64,000 nucleotides of DNA from Sporolactobacillus sp. THM7-4 (GTDB taxonomy: Bacteria > Bacillota > Bacilli > Bacillales > Sporolactobacillaceae): NCBI RefSeq assembly GCF_004153165.1, contig NZ_SEMD01000003.1, positions 146,270-210,269 of the forward strand, given 5' to 3'. The first letter of the stretch is position 1, and each line of letters begins with the position of its first letter. This document shows positions 43,590-53,144 of this stretch, piece after piece. The notes under the pieces were generated by a model, which saw only the letters and a list, made by a program, of their open reading frames with translations, did not search any database and was not told the DNA's origin. A program made the position numbers and the translations under genes.

Positions 43590-44178
43590 TCGCCCGGGGA
43601 TTATTGATAGATCTGAATGTGACAGCATGGGGCCCGATTCACAGGCCACAGGCACAAGTTACAGCCTTTGTGCCGGATCAGCCTGACGGTCGACGAGGCC
43701 ATTTGATAACGTACCGAATTGCGTAAAAAAAAGAAATGATTTCTCACAAAAGATGTAGACCTCAAGTCATTTTTCCGGGCATACCGAATCCTTTATCTAA
43801 AAATTCATGCGGATCAAAACGGTTTTCGCCGATCCTCAGTCTGGCAGGAATGGTTTTACTTTTATTAGAATATAAGAAAAGTTAAGAACTTAGGACCTTA
43901 GACGCAGGCGGAGGCTTCTTCCGGAAGCGATCGATTGTGAACGTTGCCGAAGTAGCTACCGACGCTGCGTCATGTTCATCTGTGATTTTTTCATCAGGAA
44001 GCTTGTATACAAAGGAATCCTTTTGGTGAAAAGGGATAATGAACAGAGCAGCAAGCAAATTAATTTTTTCTCATTTTTTTGTTAGACTCCCTGTTTGATT
44101 CTTTTTATGATAAAATGAAACAATGAATGATAAGTGTCCTGTTACAGGACCAGGTATTTCGACAGGGAGGATAAGGTA
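43590..44178. other. spoIIID-mbl intergenic region
   Basis: Nearly 600 bp without a supported gene. A hairpin GGCACAA...TTGTGCC at 43651-43674 lacks a T-run. The AT-rich stretch 44060-44120 probably contains the mbl promoter, but no hexamer pair is convincing. Confidence 0.4.
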
Positions 44179-45180
44179 GTGTTTTCAAGAGACATCGGAA
44201 TCGACCTCGGTACAGCGAATGTTTTGATCTATGTGAAAGGTCAGGGCGTCGTCCTTAATGAACCATCAGTAATTGCTATTGATACAGATACAAGGCAGGT
44301 ACTCGCTGTCGGTGAGGAGGCCAGGCGAATGGTAGGCAGGACGCCCGCAAATATTGTGGCCATTCGACCTCTTCGCGATGGAGTCATTGCGGACTTTGAA
44401 ATAACAGAAATGATGTTGACACGTTTTATCGATAAAATAAATGTTAGAGGTTTTCTGAAAAAGCCGAGAATCCTGATCTGCACACCTACACACATTACCT
44501 CAGTCGAGCAAAAGGCTATCCGTCAGGCTGCGGAGCGCAGCGGCGGCAAGCAGGTGTACCTGGAGGAAGAACCAAAAGTAGCTGCAGTCGGCGCCGGAAT
44601 GGACATTTATCAACCGAGCGGTAACATGGTTATTGATATCGGCGGGGGTACAACGGATATTGCTGTGGTCTCGATGGGCGACATCGTGACTGCCCGGTCG
44701 ATCAAGCTGGCTGGAGACAAATTCGATCAGGAAATTCTTAACTATATAAAGCGCAAGTATAAGCTGCTTATCGGTGAACGGACTGCCGAACAAATCAAAA
44801 TAACGGTCGGAACGGTATTTAAAAATGCGCGCGACGAAAGCATGGACATCCGCGGACGGGACATGGTGAGCGGGCTGCCGAAAACACAAACCATCCATTC
44901 GAACGAAATTGAAGAGGCACTGGCGGACTCTGTCGGCACGCTGGTCAGGGCAGCGAAAAATGTCCTGGAACAGACACCGCCGGAATTGTCGGCCGATATT
45001 ATTGATCGCGGTGTCATTATGACAGGCGGCGGCGCGCAGCTCCACGGTATTGACCAACTTTTCGCAAGCGAACTGATGGTACCGGTTGTTGTTGCGGAAA
45101 ACCCGATGACTTGCGTGGTTGAGGGTGCAGGTAAAATGCTCGAACATCTGGATAAGCTGCCGAAGAGAAAAGCTAATTGA
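44179..45180 (+). CDS. mbl: MreB-like actin Mbl
   Basis: A 333-aa bacterial actin that guides sidewall peptidoglycan synthesis. It has the phosphate-1 loop RDIGIDLGTANVLIYVKG, LEEEPKVAAVGAG, the phosphate-2 motif DIGGGTTDIAVVSMGDIV and RGVIMTGGGAQLHGID. The GTG at 44179 follows GGAGG and gives FSRDIGIDLG, matching the family; the longer open frame back to 44134 is rejected. Genome order spoIIID-mbl-flhO identifies Mbl rather than MreB or MreBH. Confidence 0.96.
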   Translation: MFSRDIGIDLGTANVLIYVKGQGVVLNEPSVIAIDTDTRQVLAVGEEARRMVGRTPANIVAIRPLRDGVIADFEITEMMLTRFIDKINVRGFLKKPRILICTPTHITSVEQKAIRQAAERSGGKQVYLEEEPKVAAVGAGMDIYQPSGNMVIDIGGGTTDIAVVSMGDIVTARSIKLAGDKFDQEILNYIKRKYKLLIGERTAEQIKITVGTVFKNARDESMDIRGRDMVSGLPKTQTIHSNEIEEALADSVGTLVRAAKNVLEQTPPELSADIIDRGVIMTGGGAQLHGIDQLFASELMVPVVVAENPMTCVVEGAGKMLEHLDKLPKRKAN

Positions 45181-45202
45181 GCGGAGCAGCGATAAAATTT
45201 AA

Positions 45203-45300
45203 TGTTTATCAGTGAGGGCTTTTCGGGCGCACAGGATATCTTCACGCAGGCGTTCAGGCCGGACGCCCGCTTTTTAGCCTGCTTCATTTCCCACTGATCG
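45203..45300 (+). repeat. Repeated structured element, copy B (after mbl)
   Basis: Related to 8706-8802: shared blocks include TTTTCGGGCGC, GGACGCC, CCTGCTTCAT and CCACTGAT in the same order. Outer ends ATCAGTGAGGG and CCCACTGAT are complementary, so the element can fold into a long imperfect hairpin. Confidence 0.65.
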
Positions 45301-45338
45301 TCAGGCAGGTAACCTGTCATCAGTCTTAGGGCAGCTGA

Positions 45339-45405
45339 TCCCCCACCTGACTTCATTGATAGCTCACGTCTTAAAGTGGGGGCTTACAGCCCGTTAAGAC
45401 AGCAA
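45339..45405 (+). other. Palindromic element between mbl and flhO, possible IS200/IS605-type end
   Basis: CCCCCAC (45340-45346) pairs with GTGGGGG (45376-45382), and alternatively GTCTTAA (45368-45374) pairs with TTAAGAC (45394-45400) around GGGGC/GCCC. Two mutually exclusive stems suggest a switch or the subterminal palindrome of an IS200/IS605-group element; no transposase gene is adjacent. Confidence 0.45.
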
Positions 45406-45453
45406 AAAACGCGGTCGGAAAACAAGAGCATTTTATAAAACGGGTGACGCTTT

Positions 45454-46272
45454 ATGATCAGAGGTTTGTATACAGCGGCGGCGGGAATGATTGCCCAGGA
45501 CAGCCGCGAGGAAATGCTTTCAAATAACCTGAATAACGTGGATACACCGGGATACAAAGTGGATCGCGCAAAACTGCGTACCTTTCCGGAAATGCTCGTT
45601 CAGCGGCTGGGCGGCGGGATACCTACCCCGGAAACCGTGGGCCCTTTAGCAACCGGTGTTTATATGGACGAGACGATTCCCGATTTTTCGCAGGGGACGG
45701 TTACGGAAACAGGTCAGCCGACCGATGTCGCTCTAGTTACGTCCCGCCTTCCGGTCAATCCGGCAACGGGTGCTCAGGATGGCGCCCTGCTTTTCAGCGT
45801 GCGTACACCCGGAGGAGCGGTTCGTTATACAAGAAACGGTCATTTTACACTGAACGCGGCGGGGCTGCTTACTGATTCATCCGGGAACCGGGTTCTTAAT
45901 ACCGCCGGCCAGCCTGTTCGGCTCCCGTCGGATCGTTTTCAGACGGCTCCCGACGGTACAATTCTTGTGGGCGGAACGGCAGTGGACCAAATCGGGGTCA
46001 GCTATGCCGCCAACACGAATCAGCTGATTAAAGAGGGTAGCAGCCTGTTCCGATTGAACGGTGGAGGCCTGCTGCCGGCCGCAGCGGGTAACCCAAACGT
46101 CGACTTTCAGCTGAAGCAGGGATTTCTCGAAGGATCAAACGTATCCGCTGATGAAACGATGACAGACATGATGGAAGCCTATCGTTCATTTGAAGCGAAC
46201 CAGAAAGTGCTGCTCACCCTTGACGGTACCCTGGACAAGGCAGTTAACCAGGTAGGCCGGGTCGGCAGCTGA
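45454..46272 (+). CDS. flhO: Flagellar hook-basal body protein FlhO
   Basis: A 272-aa rod/hook family protein. The N-terminal IRGLYTAAAGMIAQDSREEM and LSNNLNNVDTPGYKVDRAKL, and the C-terminal GFLEGSNVSADETMTDMMEA with YRSFEANQKVLLTLD are the paired helices of the flagellar rod family. The B. subtilis order mbl-flhO-flhP is kept, but here flhO and flhP are 390 bp apart. Confidence 0.93.
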   Translation: MIRGLYTAAAGMIAQDSREEMLSNNLNNVDTPGYKVDRAKLRTFPEMLVQRLGGGIPTPETVGPLATGVYMDETIPDFSQGTVTETGQPTDVALVTSRLPVNPATGAQDGALLFSVRTPGGAVRYTRNGHFTLNAAGLLTDSSGNRVLNTAGQPVRLPSDRFQTAPDGTILVGGTAVDQIGVSYAANTNQLIKEGSSLFRLNGGGLLPAAAGNPNVDFQLKQGFLEGSNVSADETMTDMMEAYRSFEANQKVLLTLDGTLDKAVNQVGRVGS

Positions 46273-46662
46273 GCCAGGGTCTGAGAAATGTTTTCCTTGT
46301 CGGCCTGCCAGAATTCGATCCAGGGCGGTCTTTAAGCAAGCTTATCTGGTGAATCAAAATTGCTTAAATGGAACTCGGGTCATAAAGATCCTCGAATACC
46401 GGGAGAAATCAAAAAGGGATAAGCAAAATCTGATAAACCCATCCTGCATTTCTGGTAAAATCCCTTGTTTCCGGTAAAACCAGGTCTTAATCAAACGTTT
46501 GTTTAGCATACTTGTTTCTGATTAAGCCTGTGTTAAAGCTTATTTCGGGCAGTACCGACTGCATTTGCCACTGATTACTCATTTCAGATCGAAACCGTCA
46601 GCCATTCTTCGCCAGGTGAAACGGAATCGCTTGATCGACGTAAAAGAGCAGGAGGAAGACAC
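46273..46662. other. flhO-flhP intergenic region
   Basis: Contains two copies of TTTCYGGTAAAAYC 19 bp apart (46449 and 46468) and a possible shortened relative of the structured repeat at 46545-46578 (TTTCGGGC...CTGCATTTGCCACTGAT). No gene seen. Confidence 0.4.
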
Positions 46663-47517
46663 ATGAAGCTGCAAATGACGGCGACAGCCGCAACGCTCGG
46701 ACAAATTCAGCAGGAGCTCGCCACCGTTGCGAATAATCTGGCTAATGTCGGAACGACCGGTTTTAAAAATCGTACAGCGACATTTAATGATCTCCTCGTA
46801 CAGCAGATGAACAACATCGGTGCAAAGGACGATCCTCTCGATCAGTCTAATCGGCTGACGCCGGCTGGTATACGGCGCGGTTCCGGGAGCCGCGTCGGAG
46901 ACACGCAGCCTGACATGGCGCTCGGCCCTCTGAAGGAAACGGGGAATGCGCTTGACCTTGCCCTGACAGACGATCATCAGTTTTTCGAGGTCGGTTACAC
47001 GGGGCCGGGCGGCCGGCCGGTGACCGCTTATACAAGGGACGGCTCGTTCCATGCTCAACCGGATCCGCAGAACCCGAATCAGGTCCGGTTAGTGACGCAG
47101 AGTGGCCAGTCGGTGCTGGATCGAGGTGGCCGGCCGATTGTTCTCCCTGCGGGGTCGAAGGAAATCCAGATTGATCGGCAGGGAGTGATAACGGCCATCA
47201 TGCCGAACGATCGGAGAGTGGCCGCCGGACAGCTCGGACTGGTGACGGTTAACAGACCGCAGCTTCTGGAAAATCAGGGCGATAATCTCTACATACTCCC
47301 GAATCCGGCGCAGCTCGGACTCGGAGCGAATCAAGTGCTGCAGCCTGTCGCGACGAATGCCGGATCGATCGAACAGGGTAAGCTTGAAAACTCGAACGTT
47401 GACATAACGAAAGAAATGGTCAGCCTGGTTAATCTCGAACATAATTATCAGCTGAACGCCCGTTCCATAACGATGGGCGATCAGATGGCCGGGCTCGTCA
47501 ACGGACTGCTCCGCTGA
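46663..47517 (+). CDS. flhP: Flagellar hook-basal body protein FlhP
   Basis: A 284-aa rod/hook family protein with N-terminal LQMTATAATLGQIQQELATV, ANNLANVGTTGFKNRTATF and C-terminal LENSNVDITKEMVSLVNLEH and NYQLNARSITMGDQM. GCAGGAGGAAG precedes the ATG. Together with FlhO it belongs to the distal rod or hook-adjacent part of the flagellum, so the strain probably encodes motility. Confidence 0.93.
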   Translation: MKLQMTATAATLGQIQQELATVANNLANVGTTGFKNRTATFNDLLVQQMNNIGAKDDPLDQSNRLTPAGIRRGSGSRVGDTQPDMALGPLKETGNALDLALTDDHQFFEVGYTGPGGRPVTAYTRDGSFHAQPDPQNPNQVRLVTQSGQSVLDRGGRPIVLPAGSKEIQIDRQGVITAIMPNDRRVAAGQLGLVTVNRPQLLENQGDNLYILPNPAQLGLGANQVLQPVATNAGSIEQGKLENSNVDITKEMVSLVNLEHNYQLNARSITMGDQMAGLVNGLLR

Positions 47518-47534
47518 TAAGAGAGGAACAGAGG

Positions 47535-47888
47535 ATGCCAAATAAGCGCGAAGATCATAATAACGAGATGAAGGAGAACACTCCTGCAGAAGAGATGACG
47601 AGACAGTCAATCCGCCTTGCAAGGAAGAAAGCGCAAAAAGAAGAACGAAAATCGGAACGAAAACCGGCAGGCCGGGAAGAGGAAAAACCTCTCTACAATC
47701 CGTTTTTCAACAACCGAAAGCGCAAATTTCCGATTTGGCAGAGGTTGATTGCTTTAATCAGTCTGTGCACGATTGCTTTAATAGGCGGAGCGATGTTCGG
47801 CTATGGTGTGCTTGGCCATGGGAACCCCCTGGACGTCTTTCACTGGGCTACATGGCAGCACATCCTTGACTTTTTAAAAGTAAAATAA
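47535..47888 (+). CDS. EpuA-like small membrane protein (RNA polymerase beta-annotated family)
   Basis: A 117-aa protein: a charged N-terminal half (about 1-70, with RKKAQKEERKSERK) and a single membrane helix (about 75-97), ending GHGNPLDVFHWATWQHILDF. This C-terminus matches the EpuA family often mislabelled DNA-directed RNA polymerase subunit beta and usually found between flhP and fabZ. It starts 17 bp after flhP. Function unknown. Confidence 0.8.
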   Translation: MPNKREDHNNEMKENTPAEEMTRQSIRLARKKAQKEERKSERKPAGREEEKPLYNPFFNNRKRKFPIWQRLIALISLCTIALIGGAMFGYGVLGHGNPLDVFHWATWQHILDFLKVK

Positions 47889-48179
47889 TCGGAAGGAGAG
47901 AAGCGGCTGTTTTATAAACCGAGTGCTTATTTAATAGAAGAAATTGTTTTAGTTTGTGAAAATGTTCTCCCGGTTGACGGCTTTTCGATTAATGGAAGGC
48001 GCAAAGCGTGCAAAACTTGCCCGCGGCCCGAAACTTCGTATGACTCTTTTGGGATAAGCCTCCCGGATTGAAAAAGCCGGAGGGCCCAAAACCGTATTCA
48101 CGCCGCACACCAGGTTAAATGAAACATTTCAGAATCGCAATTCCTTTTTCCGCCTCGTAAAAAACAGCTTGCGAATTCT

Positions 48180-48611
48180 ATGCTGTCAATTGATGAAATC
48201 AAAAAAATTCTGCCGCATCGTTATCCATTTCTTCTTGTCGACCGCGTCCTCGAAGTGGAGGACGGGAAAAGAGCTGTCGGCATTAAGAACGTTTCGGTGA
48301 ACGAGCCCTTTTTTACCGGACATTTCCCCGATTATCCGGTTATGCCCGGTGTACTGATCGTAGAAGCCCTTGCCCAGGTCAGCGGTATTGCCGTTCTGAA
48401 TAAAGACAGTGAGCAGGGGGCTCTGACGCTGTTTGCCGGAATCGATAAATGCCGGTTTAAACGCCAGGTCCGTCCCGGTGATCAGTTACGCCTCGAATCA
48501 GAAATTCTGCGCTTCCGCGGAGGATTTGCCAAGGCAAAAGGCACGGCGACTGTCGATGGTGAAGTCGCCTGTGAAGCCGAAATGATGTTTGCACTGAAAA
48601 AAGCAGAATAA
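48180..48611 (+). CDS. fabZ: 3-hydroxyacyl-[ACP] dehydratase FabZ
   Basis: A 143-aa hot-dog-fold enzyme of fatty acid elongation. The catalytic His is in [20 protein letters not shown] with the following Glu, and [13 protein letters not shown] and [19 protein letters not shown] are family blocks. The ribosome site is weak. The 290 bp before it hold no gene, and one modest hairpin (GCCTCCCGG...CCGGAGGGC, near 48058-48088) could act in regulation. Confidence 0.95.
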   Translation: MLSIDEIKKILPHRYPFLLVDRVLEVEDGKRAVGIKNVSVNEPFFTGHFPDYPVMPGVLIVEALAQVSGIAVLNKDSEQGALTLFAGIDKCRFKRQVRPGDQLRLESEILRFRGGFAKAKGTATVDGEVACEAEMMFALKKAE

Positions 48612-48639
48612 ACGATGAGAAAAAACGAGTTCTTTGATA

Positions 48640-48677
48640 AAAACCGTGTGCCGGCCTCCCGGCTTCCACGGTTTTTT
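48640..48677 (+). terminator. Terminator after fabZ
   Basis: AAAACCGTG...CACGGTTTT with an inner GCCGG/CCGGC arm and T6; strong. Confidence 0.9.
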
Positions 48678-48771
48678 CACCTGATCAGCATGGTTTTTCA
48701 TTCATCGTTTTTTGGGCGGCCAGACCAACCCTCTTAACAAGAATGTGGCGGGAAAATACTTCCATTTTTGG

Positions 48772-48975
48772 GTTTTTCTTTCACTGATTTTGGTTGAGCT
48801 TTTCATGATTTTGATTGAAATTTTATCAGCTTTGATTAAATTTTTTATAATTTTAATTTTGGACTTATCCCGAATTTGGTTGAACGTTTTTACAATTTTT
48901 GTTGAACACTTCATGAATTTGCCTGAATTTCCCGGTTTAGTTAACTTTTCATGACTTTGGTTAAACTTGTATCAG
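48772..48975 (+). repeat. Degenerate 21-bp array (TTTGGTTGAACTTTTCATGAT type)
   Basis: About nine units with consensus TTTGGTTGAAC-TTTT-ATGAA recur at or close to 21 bp (48776, 48797, 48818 and on), with one or two indels. It is AT-rich and has no GC mini-stem, unlike the other arrays, yet shares their period. It lies between fabZ and the IS remnant; open frames here are artefacts. Confidence 0.7.
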
Positions 48976-49071
48976 ATCGTGTTGAGTTTACCGGTTCGGC
49001 TGAATGATCTTAATTTGGTTGAAAATTTCTTGTTTGTAATGTTTTCCCAGATTCGGTTGCACTTTTTATAC

Positions 49072-49134
49072 AGGTCGCCAGCCCGAGAAAACCCGGCAAT
49101 TTATTGCCGAGATGAATCGACGTCTCGGGCGACC
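49072..49134 (+). mobile_element. Left end of an IS200/IS605-group element
   Basis: TTTTTATACAGGTCGCC begins a folded end: GGTCGCC and GCCCGAGA pair with TCTCGGGC and GACC, enclosing a GGCAAT/ATTGCC hairpin. The same end, with changes that keep part of the stem, is at 58643. A promoter-like TGCTATAAT follows at 49206-49214. Confidence 0.72.
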
Positions 49135-49250
49135 GTTCCTGTGTTTAACTTGTTATTTTTTGATCCGTTCATCATGATAATGAGGGTAACAAACCAAACA
49201 TATGTGCTATAATTAGATCAGGAAAAGAGGCCTTTAAAGGGACTCAAAGT

Positions 49251-49735
49251 GTGGCTTGGGATCATCATAACAAAGTATTAAGTCCCAGGTGTTTAGATGA
49301 TTTTAAAAATTATCAAAGGGCTAAATTAATGGTTGCTAAGCTAAATGAAAAGATCGCCAACCAACGCAAGAACTATTTGCATAAACTCACAACACGACTG
49401 GTCAGCGAAAACGATGTGATTGTGATTGAAGATTTGAAAACCCAAAATCTTCTTCATAATCACAGCCTTGCAAGAGCAATGGCTAACCAATCCTGGCGAG
49501 AAATCAGAAGAATGCTCGAATACAAATGCGACTGGTATGGGAAAAAACTGATTGTCGTCAACCCATACAAGACGCCGCAAATCTGTTCCCATTGTGGCTA
49601 TGATGATGGAAAACATACTCTTGACATCAGAGAATGGACGTGCCTGAATGTCATACACATCATGACCGGGATATTAATGCCGCTAAAAACATTCTAAGAA
49701 TTGGCTTGGGACGAGCCTCAGTAAAAGAGTCGTGA
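49251..49735 (+). pseudogene. tnpB: TnpB, truncated and frameshifted
   Basis: Only the C-terminal part of an RNA-guided TnpB nuclease remains. The RuvC-II glutamate is in VIVIEDLKTQNL and the zinc finger begins PYKTPQICSHCGYDDG. The N-terminal half with RuvC-I is deleted. At about 49642 a one-base loss (TGC-CTGAA) shifts the frame; restoring it gives CPECHTHHDRDINAAKNIL, the normal RuvC-III end, stopping at 49735. The protein cannot be an active nuclease. Confidence 0.88.
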
Positions 49736-49816
49736 CCTCTGTTCAAGGCTGAAATGCCAGGAATAAGTGTGCGATGTTCCTGGAAGCTCGGCACTTTTAG
49801 TGCCGATGTAGTTCAT
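49736..49816 (+). mobile_element. Right end / omega-RNA scaffold of the TnpB element
   Basis: After the tnpB stop the sequence runs through GATGTTCCTGGAAGCTCGGC, a hairpin CGGCACT...AGTGCCG, and ends GTAGTTCAT, the layout of a TnpB guide RNA scaffold and transposon right end. The matching end at 58806-58889 supports the boundary. Bases after 49816 would be the guide. Confidence 0.75.
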
Positions 49817-49848
49817 AGTTCGGGTTGCAACTCTCCTGGCGGCGTCCC

Positions 49849-51369
49849 TTATCTCTGCTTGATCGCCTGCAGCCATTCGCGGCAAAATCCTTTATAAGGT
49901 TCGACCTTCTTTCCGGCTTTCAGGATCTTTCGCATGACCGGCAGATCATCATCCTCATGGAGCGCAATCAGCAGCTGCGCCATAATCTGTGCCAGCTTGC
50001 TTTTTACATTTTCAACCAGGCTGCGGCTCCAGTCACTCCGAAAAGAATGGAACGCCTCAGGATGAAAGTCTTCGAGAATGCGAAGAAAGCCATCTGCCCG
50101 GTCGAACAGGGAATCGTCGGACCATAGAAGCTCTTCAACATCATGCATATAATCCCCAATATCACTCTGCACATCGGCGTTCAGTGCTAATGAGTCACGG
50201 GTCGCAATAATCAGGCTGTGGACAGATTCGTCCGGCTGATTGTGGAAAATCTTATTCAGATGACTCAGCTGCACGCGCAATTGATTCCTTGCCTGATTAA
50301 GGTCGCTGTCGCGTTCGAATGCGTCAATCAGGACATCACGCTTTACTGCTCCCTGGTTCAGGATCAGGTATAAAAGGAGCTCCTTTGCATTTCGCTGATT
50401 CCACTCTCCGTAAATTTCCTTACCGTTCCAGAAAACCCGGACTTTTCCGCTCATGATCGACATCCGTAAATGGCGGGGATGAATGTGACGGGGCTGATAG
50501 GCTTGTTCAAACACCTTTTTGAAAGCATCGATAAAACTCGGACCGTTTGAAGCAGGCAGGGATGGCGTTTTATCGCTCAGTATAAAATGATTTATCAAAC
50601 GGGCCGCTATTTGCGGCTGATCGAGCGGGATCAGGGCGGAAGCGTCCGGTATCACCATAAACCGGCTGTTCGGGACATAATTGCTTAAAATCATGGCCGG
50701 CCCGGCTGGGAAAACGGGATCATATTCCCCATGCATAAATAAAACCGGTATCTCCAGCTTTTTCAATTTGGACAGGAGATCAAAATCCGGGCGGTGATTT
50801 ATTTCAATCAGCTCGTTAACAAGTGACAGATAATTTTCACGGGTCACGCGCTGAAGCCCGTGGCTGATCACCCGTGATTTGGAAAAAGTCACCGGATATA
50901 GTGACTCCAATATGTATTTTTTTTCATATAACAGACGATCAAGTTCAAAAAGCTGCACATTCGTCGCTGCTTCCTGATCATAGCTGTTTTTATTCACCAA
51001 AAGAGGCACAGACATCAAGATTAAGGATTCAATGAGATCTGGTGCAATGGCTGGCATCTGCAAAGCAAAAACAGCACCGAACCTGCAACCGACAAGATGA
51101 ACCCTTTTCAGATGCAAATGCCTGATCAGGGCGATCAGTTCCTCTGAAAGCAGTCTGAGTGACAGGGGCGAGCGACTGTCCGTTGTGAGTCCGTGACCGA
51201 AAAAATCATAGGTCAATAGATTGAGACGCTGATCGACATATGGAAGAAAACCATCCCAAATCCTTGAATCAAGACCCAGTTCATGAATAAAAATCAGCGT
51301 CGGTCCATTTTTATCAGCCTCAAGGTATTCGTAGTGTAGATCGTAGCCCGTGCGTTTCAAGATTGCCAA
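49849..51369 (-). CDS. Alpha/beta-hydrolase-like domain fused to a SARP-type winged helix (paralog 2)
   Basis: A 506-aa protein starting at TTG after AGGGG. Residues 1-270 follow the alpha/beta hydrolase fold (TLIFIHELGLDSRIW, LLTYDFFGHG, VLFMHGEYDPVFP). The nucleophile elbow reads GCRFG, so Arg96 replaces the serine, and the catalytic His position is Ala in PDASALIPLDQP. From about 310 a SARP/OmpR-like winged helix follows (VRVFWNGKEIYGEWNQRNAK, ELLLYLILNQGAVKRDVLID), then a helical BTAD-like end. It looks like a DNA-binding sensor with a dead hydrolase as ligand pocket. 68 bp downstream of its paralog. Confidence 0.78.
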   Translation of the reverse strand: MAILKRTGYDLHYEYLEADKNGPTLIFIHELGLDSRIWDGFLPYVDQRLNLLTYDFFGHGLTTDSRSPLSLRLLSEELIALIRHLHLKRVHLVGCRFGAVFALQMPAIAPDLIESLILMSVPLLVNKNSYDQEAATNVQLFELDRLLYEKKYILESLYPVTFSKSRVISHGLQRVTRENYLSLVNELIEINHRPDFDLLSKLKKLEIPVLFMHGEYDPVFPAGPAMILSNYVPNSRFMVIPDASALIPLDQPQIAARLINHFILSDKTPSLPASNGPSFIDAFKKVFEQAYQPRHIHPRHLRMSIMSGKVRVFWNGKEIYGEWNQRNAKELLLYLILNQGAVKRDVLIDAFERDSDLNQARNQLRVQLSHLNKIFHNQPDESVHSLIIATRDSLALNADVQSDIGDYMHDVEELLWSDDSLFDRADGFLRILEDFHPEAFHSFRSDWSRSLVENVKSKLAQIMAQLLIALHEDDDLPVMRKILKAGKKVEPYKGFCREWLQAIKQR

Positions 51370-51437
51370 AAGGACCCCTTCTTTCTATCTCTTGGCGAAC
51401 GCTCGTCTCAGCCCTGTCCGGAGCGTACGACTGCCAG

Positions 51438-52958
51438 TCATGGCGTGTTCTGCAGTTCAGCCAGCTTTTCTTCGCAATACCCATCGTAAGGCTCAATCAT
51501 CTGAGCTGTCCTCAGAATCTCGCGCATTGGTGTAAACATCTTCTTCTTTTTTAAAAGGGGCAGGAGATCTTCCAGAACGGTAGCCAGTTTTTCTTCAATC
51601 TCATCAGTCAGTGTATAGATCCAGTCGCCGCGAAAAGTAGAAAAACTAGCTGGATCATAACCCCGGAGAAGCTGGATAAAGTTCATCGCCTGGTCACTCA
51701 GCGGCTTATTTTCCTTCATTAGTTCATCCAGTTGCTTCATATAATCCTCTATATCGCTCGAAAGATCTGTATTAATCGCAACCGTGTCTTCTCCGATCAT
51801 TAATATTTCCTGCCCGGACGGATCCGGACAATTCCGAAAAATTTTATTCAGGTGGCTTATCCAGACGCGCAGAGTGTTTCTCGCCTGAACGGGAGGCAGA
51901 TCCTGAAGAAAGGTGTCGATCATATCGCTGCGCCGGGCAAGACCGCTGTGCAGAATCAGGAATAGCAGCAGTTCTTTTGCGCCGCGCTGATTCCATTTGC
52001 CCTTAAGCGATCGCCCGTTCCAAAACACTTCCACGCCATGCATGATATTCATCCTGAGGAGATGACGGTTGCCGGAATGCATGTTGAAACTTGAACGAAC
52101 GATCGCCCGGAAATCATCGACCATCACCTCGTGAACAGGCAGTACCGGAATAGGAATTTTTTCACTCAGAACGAATTTTTTTATATAGTATGCCGAAAAC
52201 TCCGGCTGATCAAGGGGGATGCTGTGCGACGCCTCAGGAATAATAAACCAGCGGCTGTTTGGAATACAGGCCGAATAGACGGCTGCCATCTGAAAAGGTA
52301 AAACCGGATCATCACTACCGTTTAAAACCAATGTCGGAACGCTCAGCTGCCCAAGTTCATCAACAAAATGGAAATGCTTCGGATCAAACGTACGCATCAA
52401 AAGATCCAAAGCACTCTGATAAAAATCGGTGGGAATTCGTTCAAATGCCGCCTTGAACAGATTGGATTTTGCGGGTGTTGGTGAATAGAGATTTTCCATC
52501 ATCAGCTTTTGTTCGAGAAGCATCCGGTCAATCGCGATCAACTGAGCATGCAGAGAAAACATCCGTTTATAATCGCTTTCGGGAAGATAAAAGGTGACGG
52601 ACAGGAGGATCAGAGATTGGACACGATCGGGATACCGGCGCGCGAATTCATAAGCGATATTGCCCCCGAAACCGCTGCCGACAAGATCCACCTTATCCAA
52701 TCGGAGTGCGTCGGCAAGAGCCAGTGCTTCGGAGACAAGGCGGTCAAAAGACAGACGGGCTCGGCCATACCCCGTCCGGCCATGCCCGATTAAGTCATAC
52801 GTGACAAAATTTACACCCGATCCAAGTGTGCTTGTCATCAGGCTCCATTCCGAAGAATCAAGGTTCAGTCCGTGGATAAACAGAAGCGTTGGCAAGCTCC
52901 GATCAGAAATATGGGCTGTATAATGCAAATCGTAACCATTTACTGATAATGTCGCCAT
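51438..52958 (-). CDS. Alpha/beta-hydrolase-like domain fused to a SARP-type winged helix (paralog 1)
   Basis: Also exactly 506 aa, homologous end to end to its neighbour. The hydrolase part has TLLFIHGLNLDSSEW, FVTYDLIGHGRTG and VLNGSDDPVLP; the elbow is GSGFG with Gly96 where serine is expected, although Asp and His (EASHSIPLDQP) are kept. The winged helix is VEVFWNGRSLKGKWNQRGAK with ELLLFLILHSGLARRSDMID and RNTLRVWISHLNKIFRN. The ATG at 52958 follows AAAAGGTG; a few codons further upstream are open but lack a site. Likely co-transcribed with paralog 2; divergent from the small gene at 53253. Confidence 0.8.
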   Translation of the reverse strand: MATLSVNGYDLHYTAHISDRSLPTLLFIHGLNLDSSEWSLMTSTLGSGVNFVTYDLIGHGRTGYGRARLSFDRLVSEALALADALRLDKVDLVGSGFGGNIAYEFARRYPDRVQSLILLSVTFYLPESDYKRMFSLHAQLIAIDRMLLEQKLMMENLYSPTPAKSNLFKAAFERIPTDFYQSALDLLMRTFDPKHFHFVDELGQLSVPTLVLNGSDDPVLPFQMAAVYSACIPNSRWFIIPEASHSIPLDQPEFSAYYIKKFVLSEKIPIPVLPVHEVMVDDFRAIVRSSFNMHSGNRHLLRMNIMHGVEVFWNGRSLKGKWNQRGAKELLLFLILHSGLARRSDMIDTFLQDLPPVQARNTLRVWISHLNKIFRNCPDPSGQEILMIGEDTVAINTDLSSDIEDYMKQLDELMKENKPLSDQAMNFIQLLRGYDPASFSTFRGDWIYTLTDEIEEKLATVLEDLLPLLKKKKMFTPMREILRTAQMIEPYDGYCEEKLAELQNTP

Positions 52959-53144
52959 ATCATTCACCTTTTTACGCAAACAATACTTTTGAACAAAGGA
53001 AAGATTAAATCCAACCTATCCTGCTAAAGTACCACTGACGAGTCATGTGCCCATGTGTGAAATGATGATGTAACGGACACCATGCTACGATTCACTTACA
53101 GGGGGAACGGCTGAAACAGCCTCAACAAATCTCGTAAACTCTTT

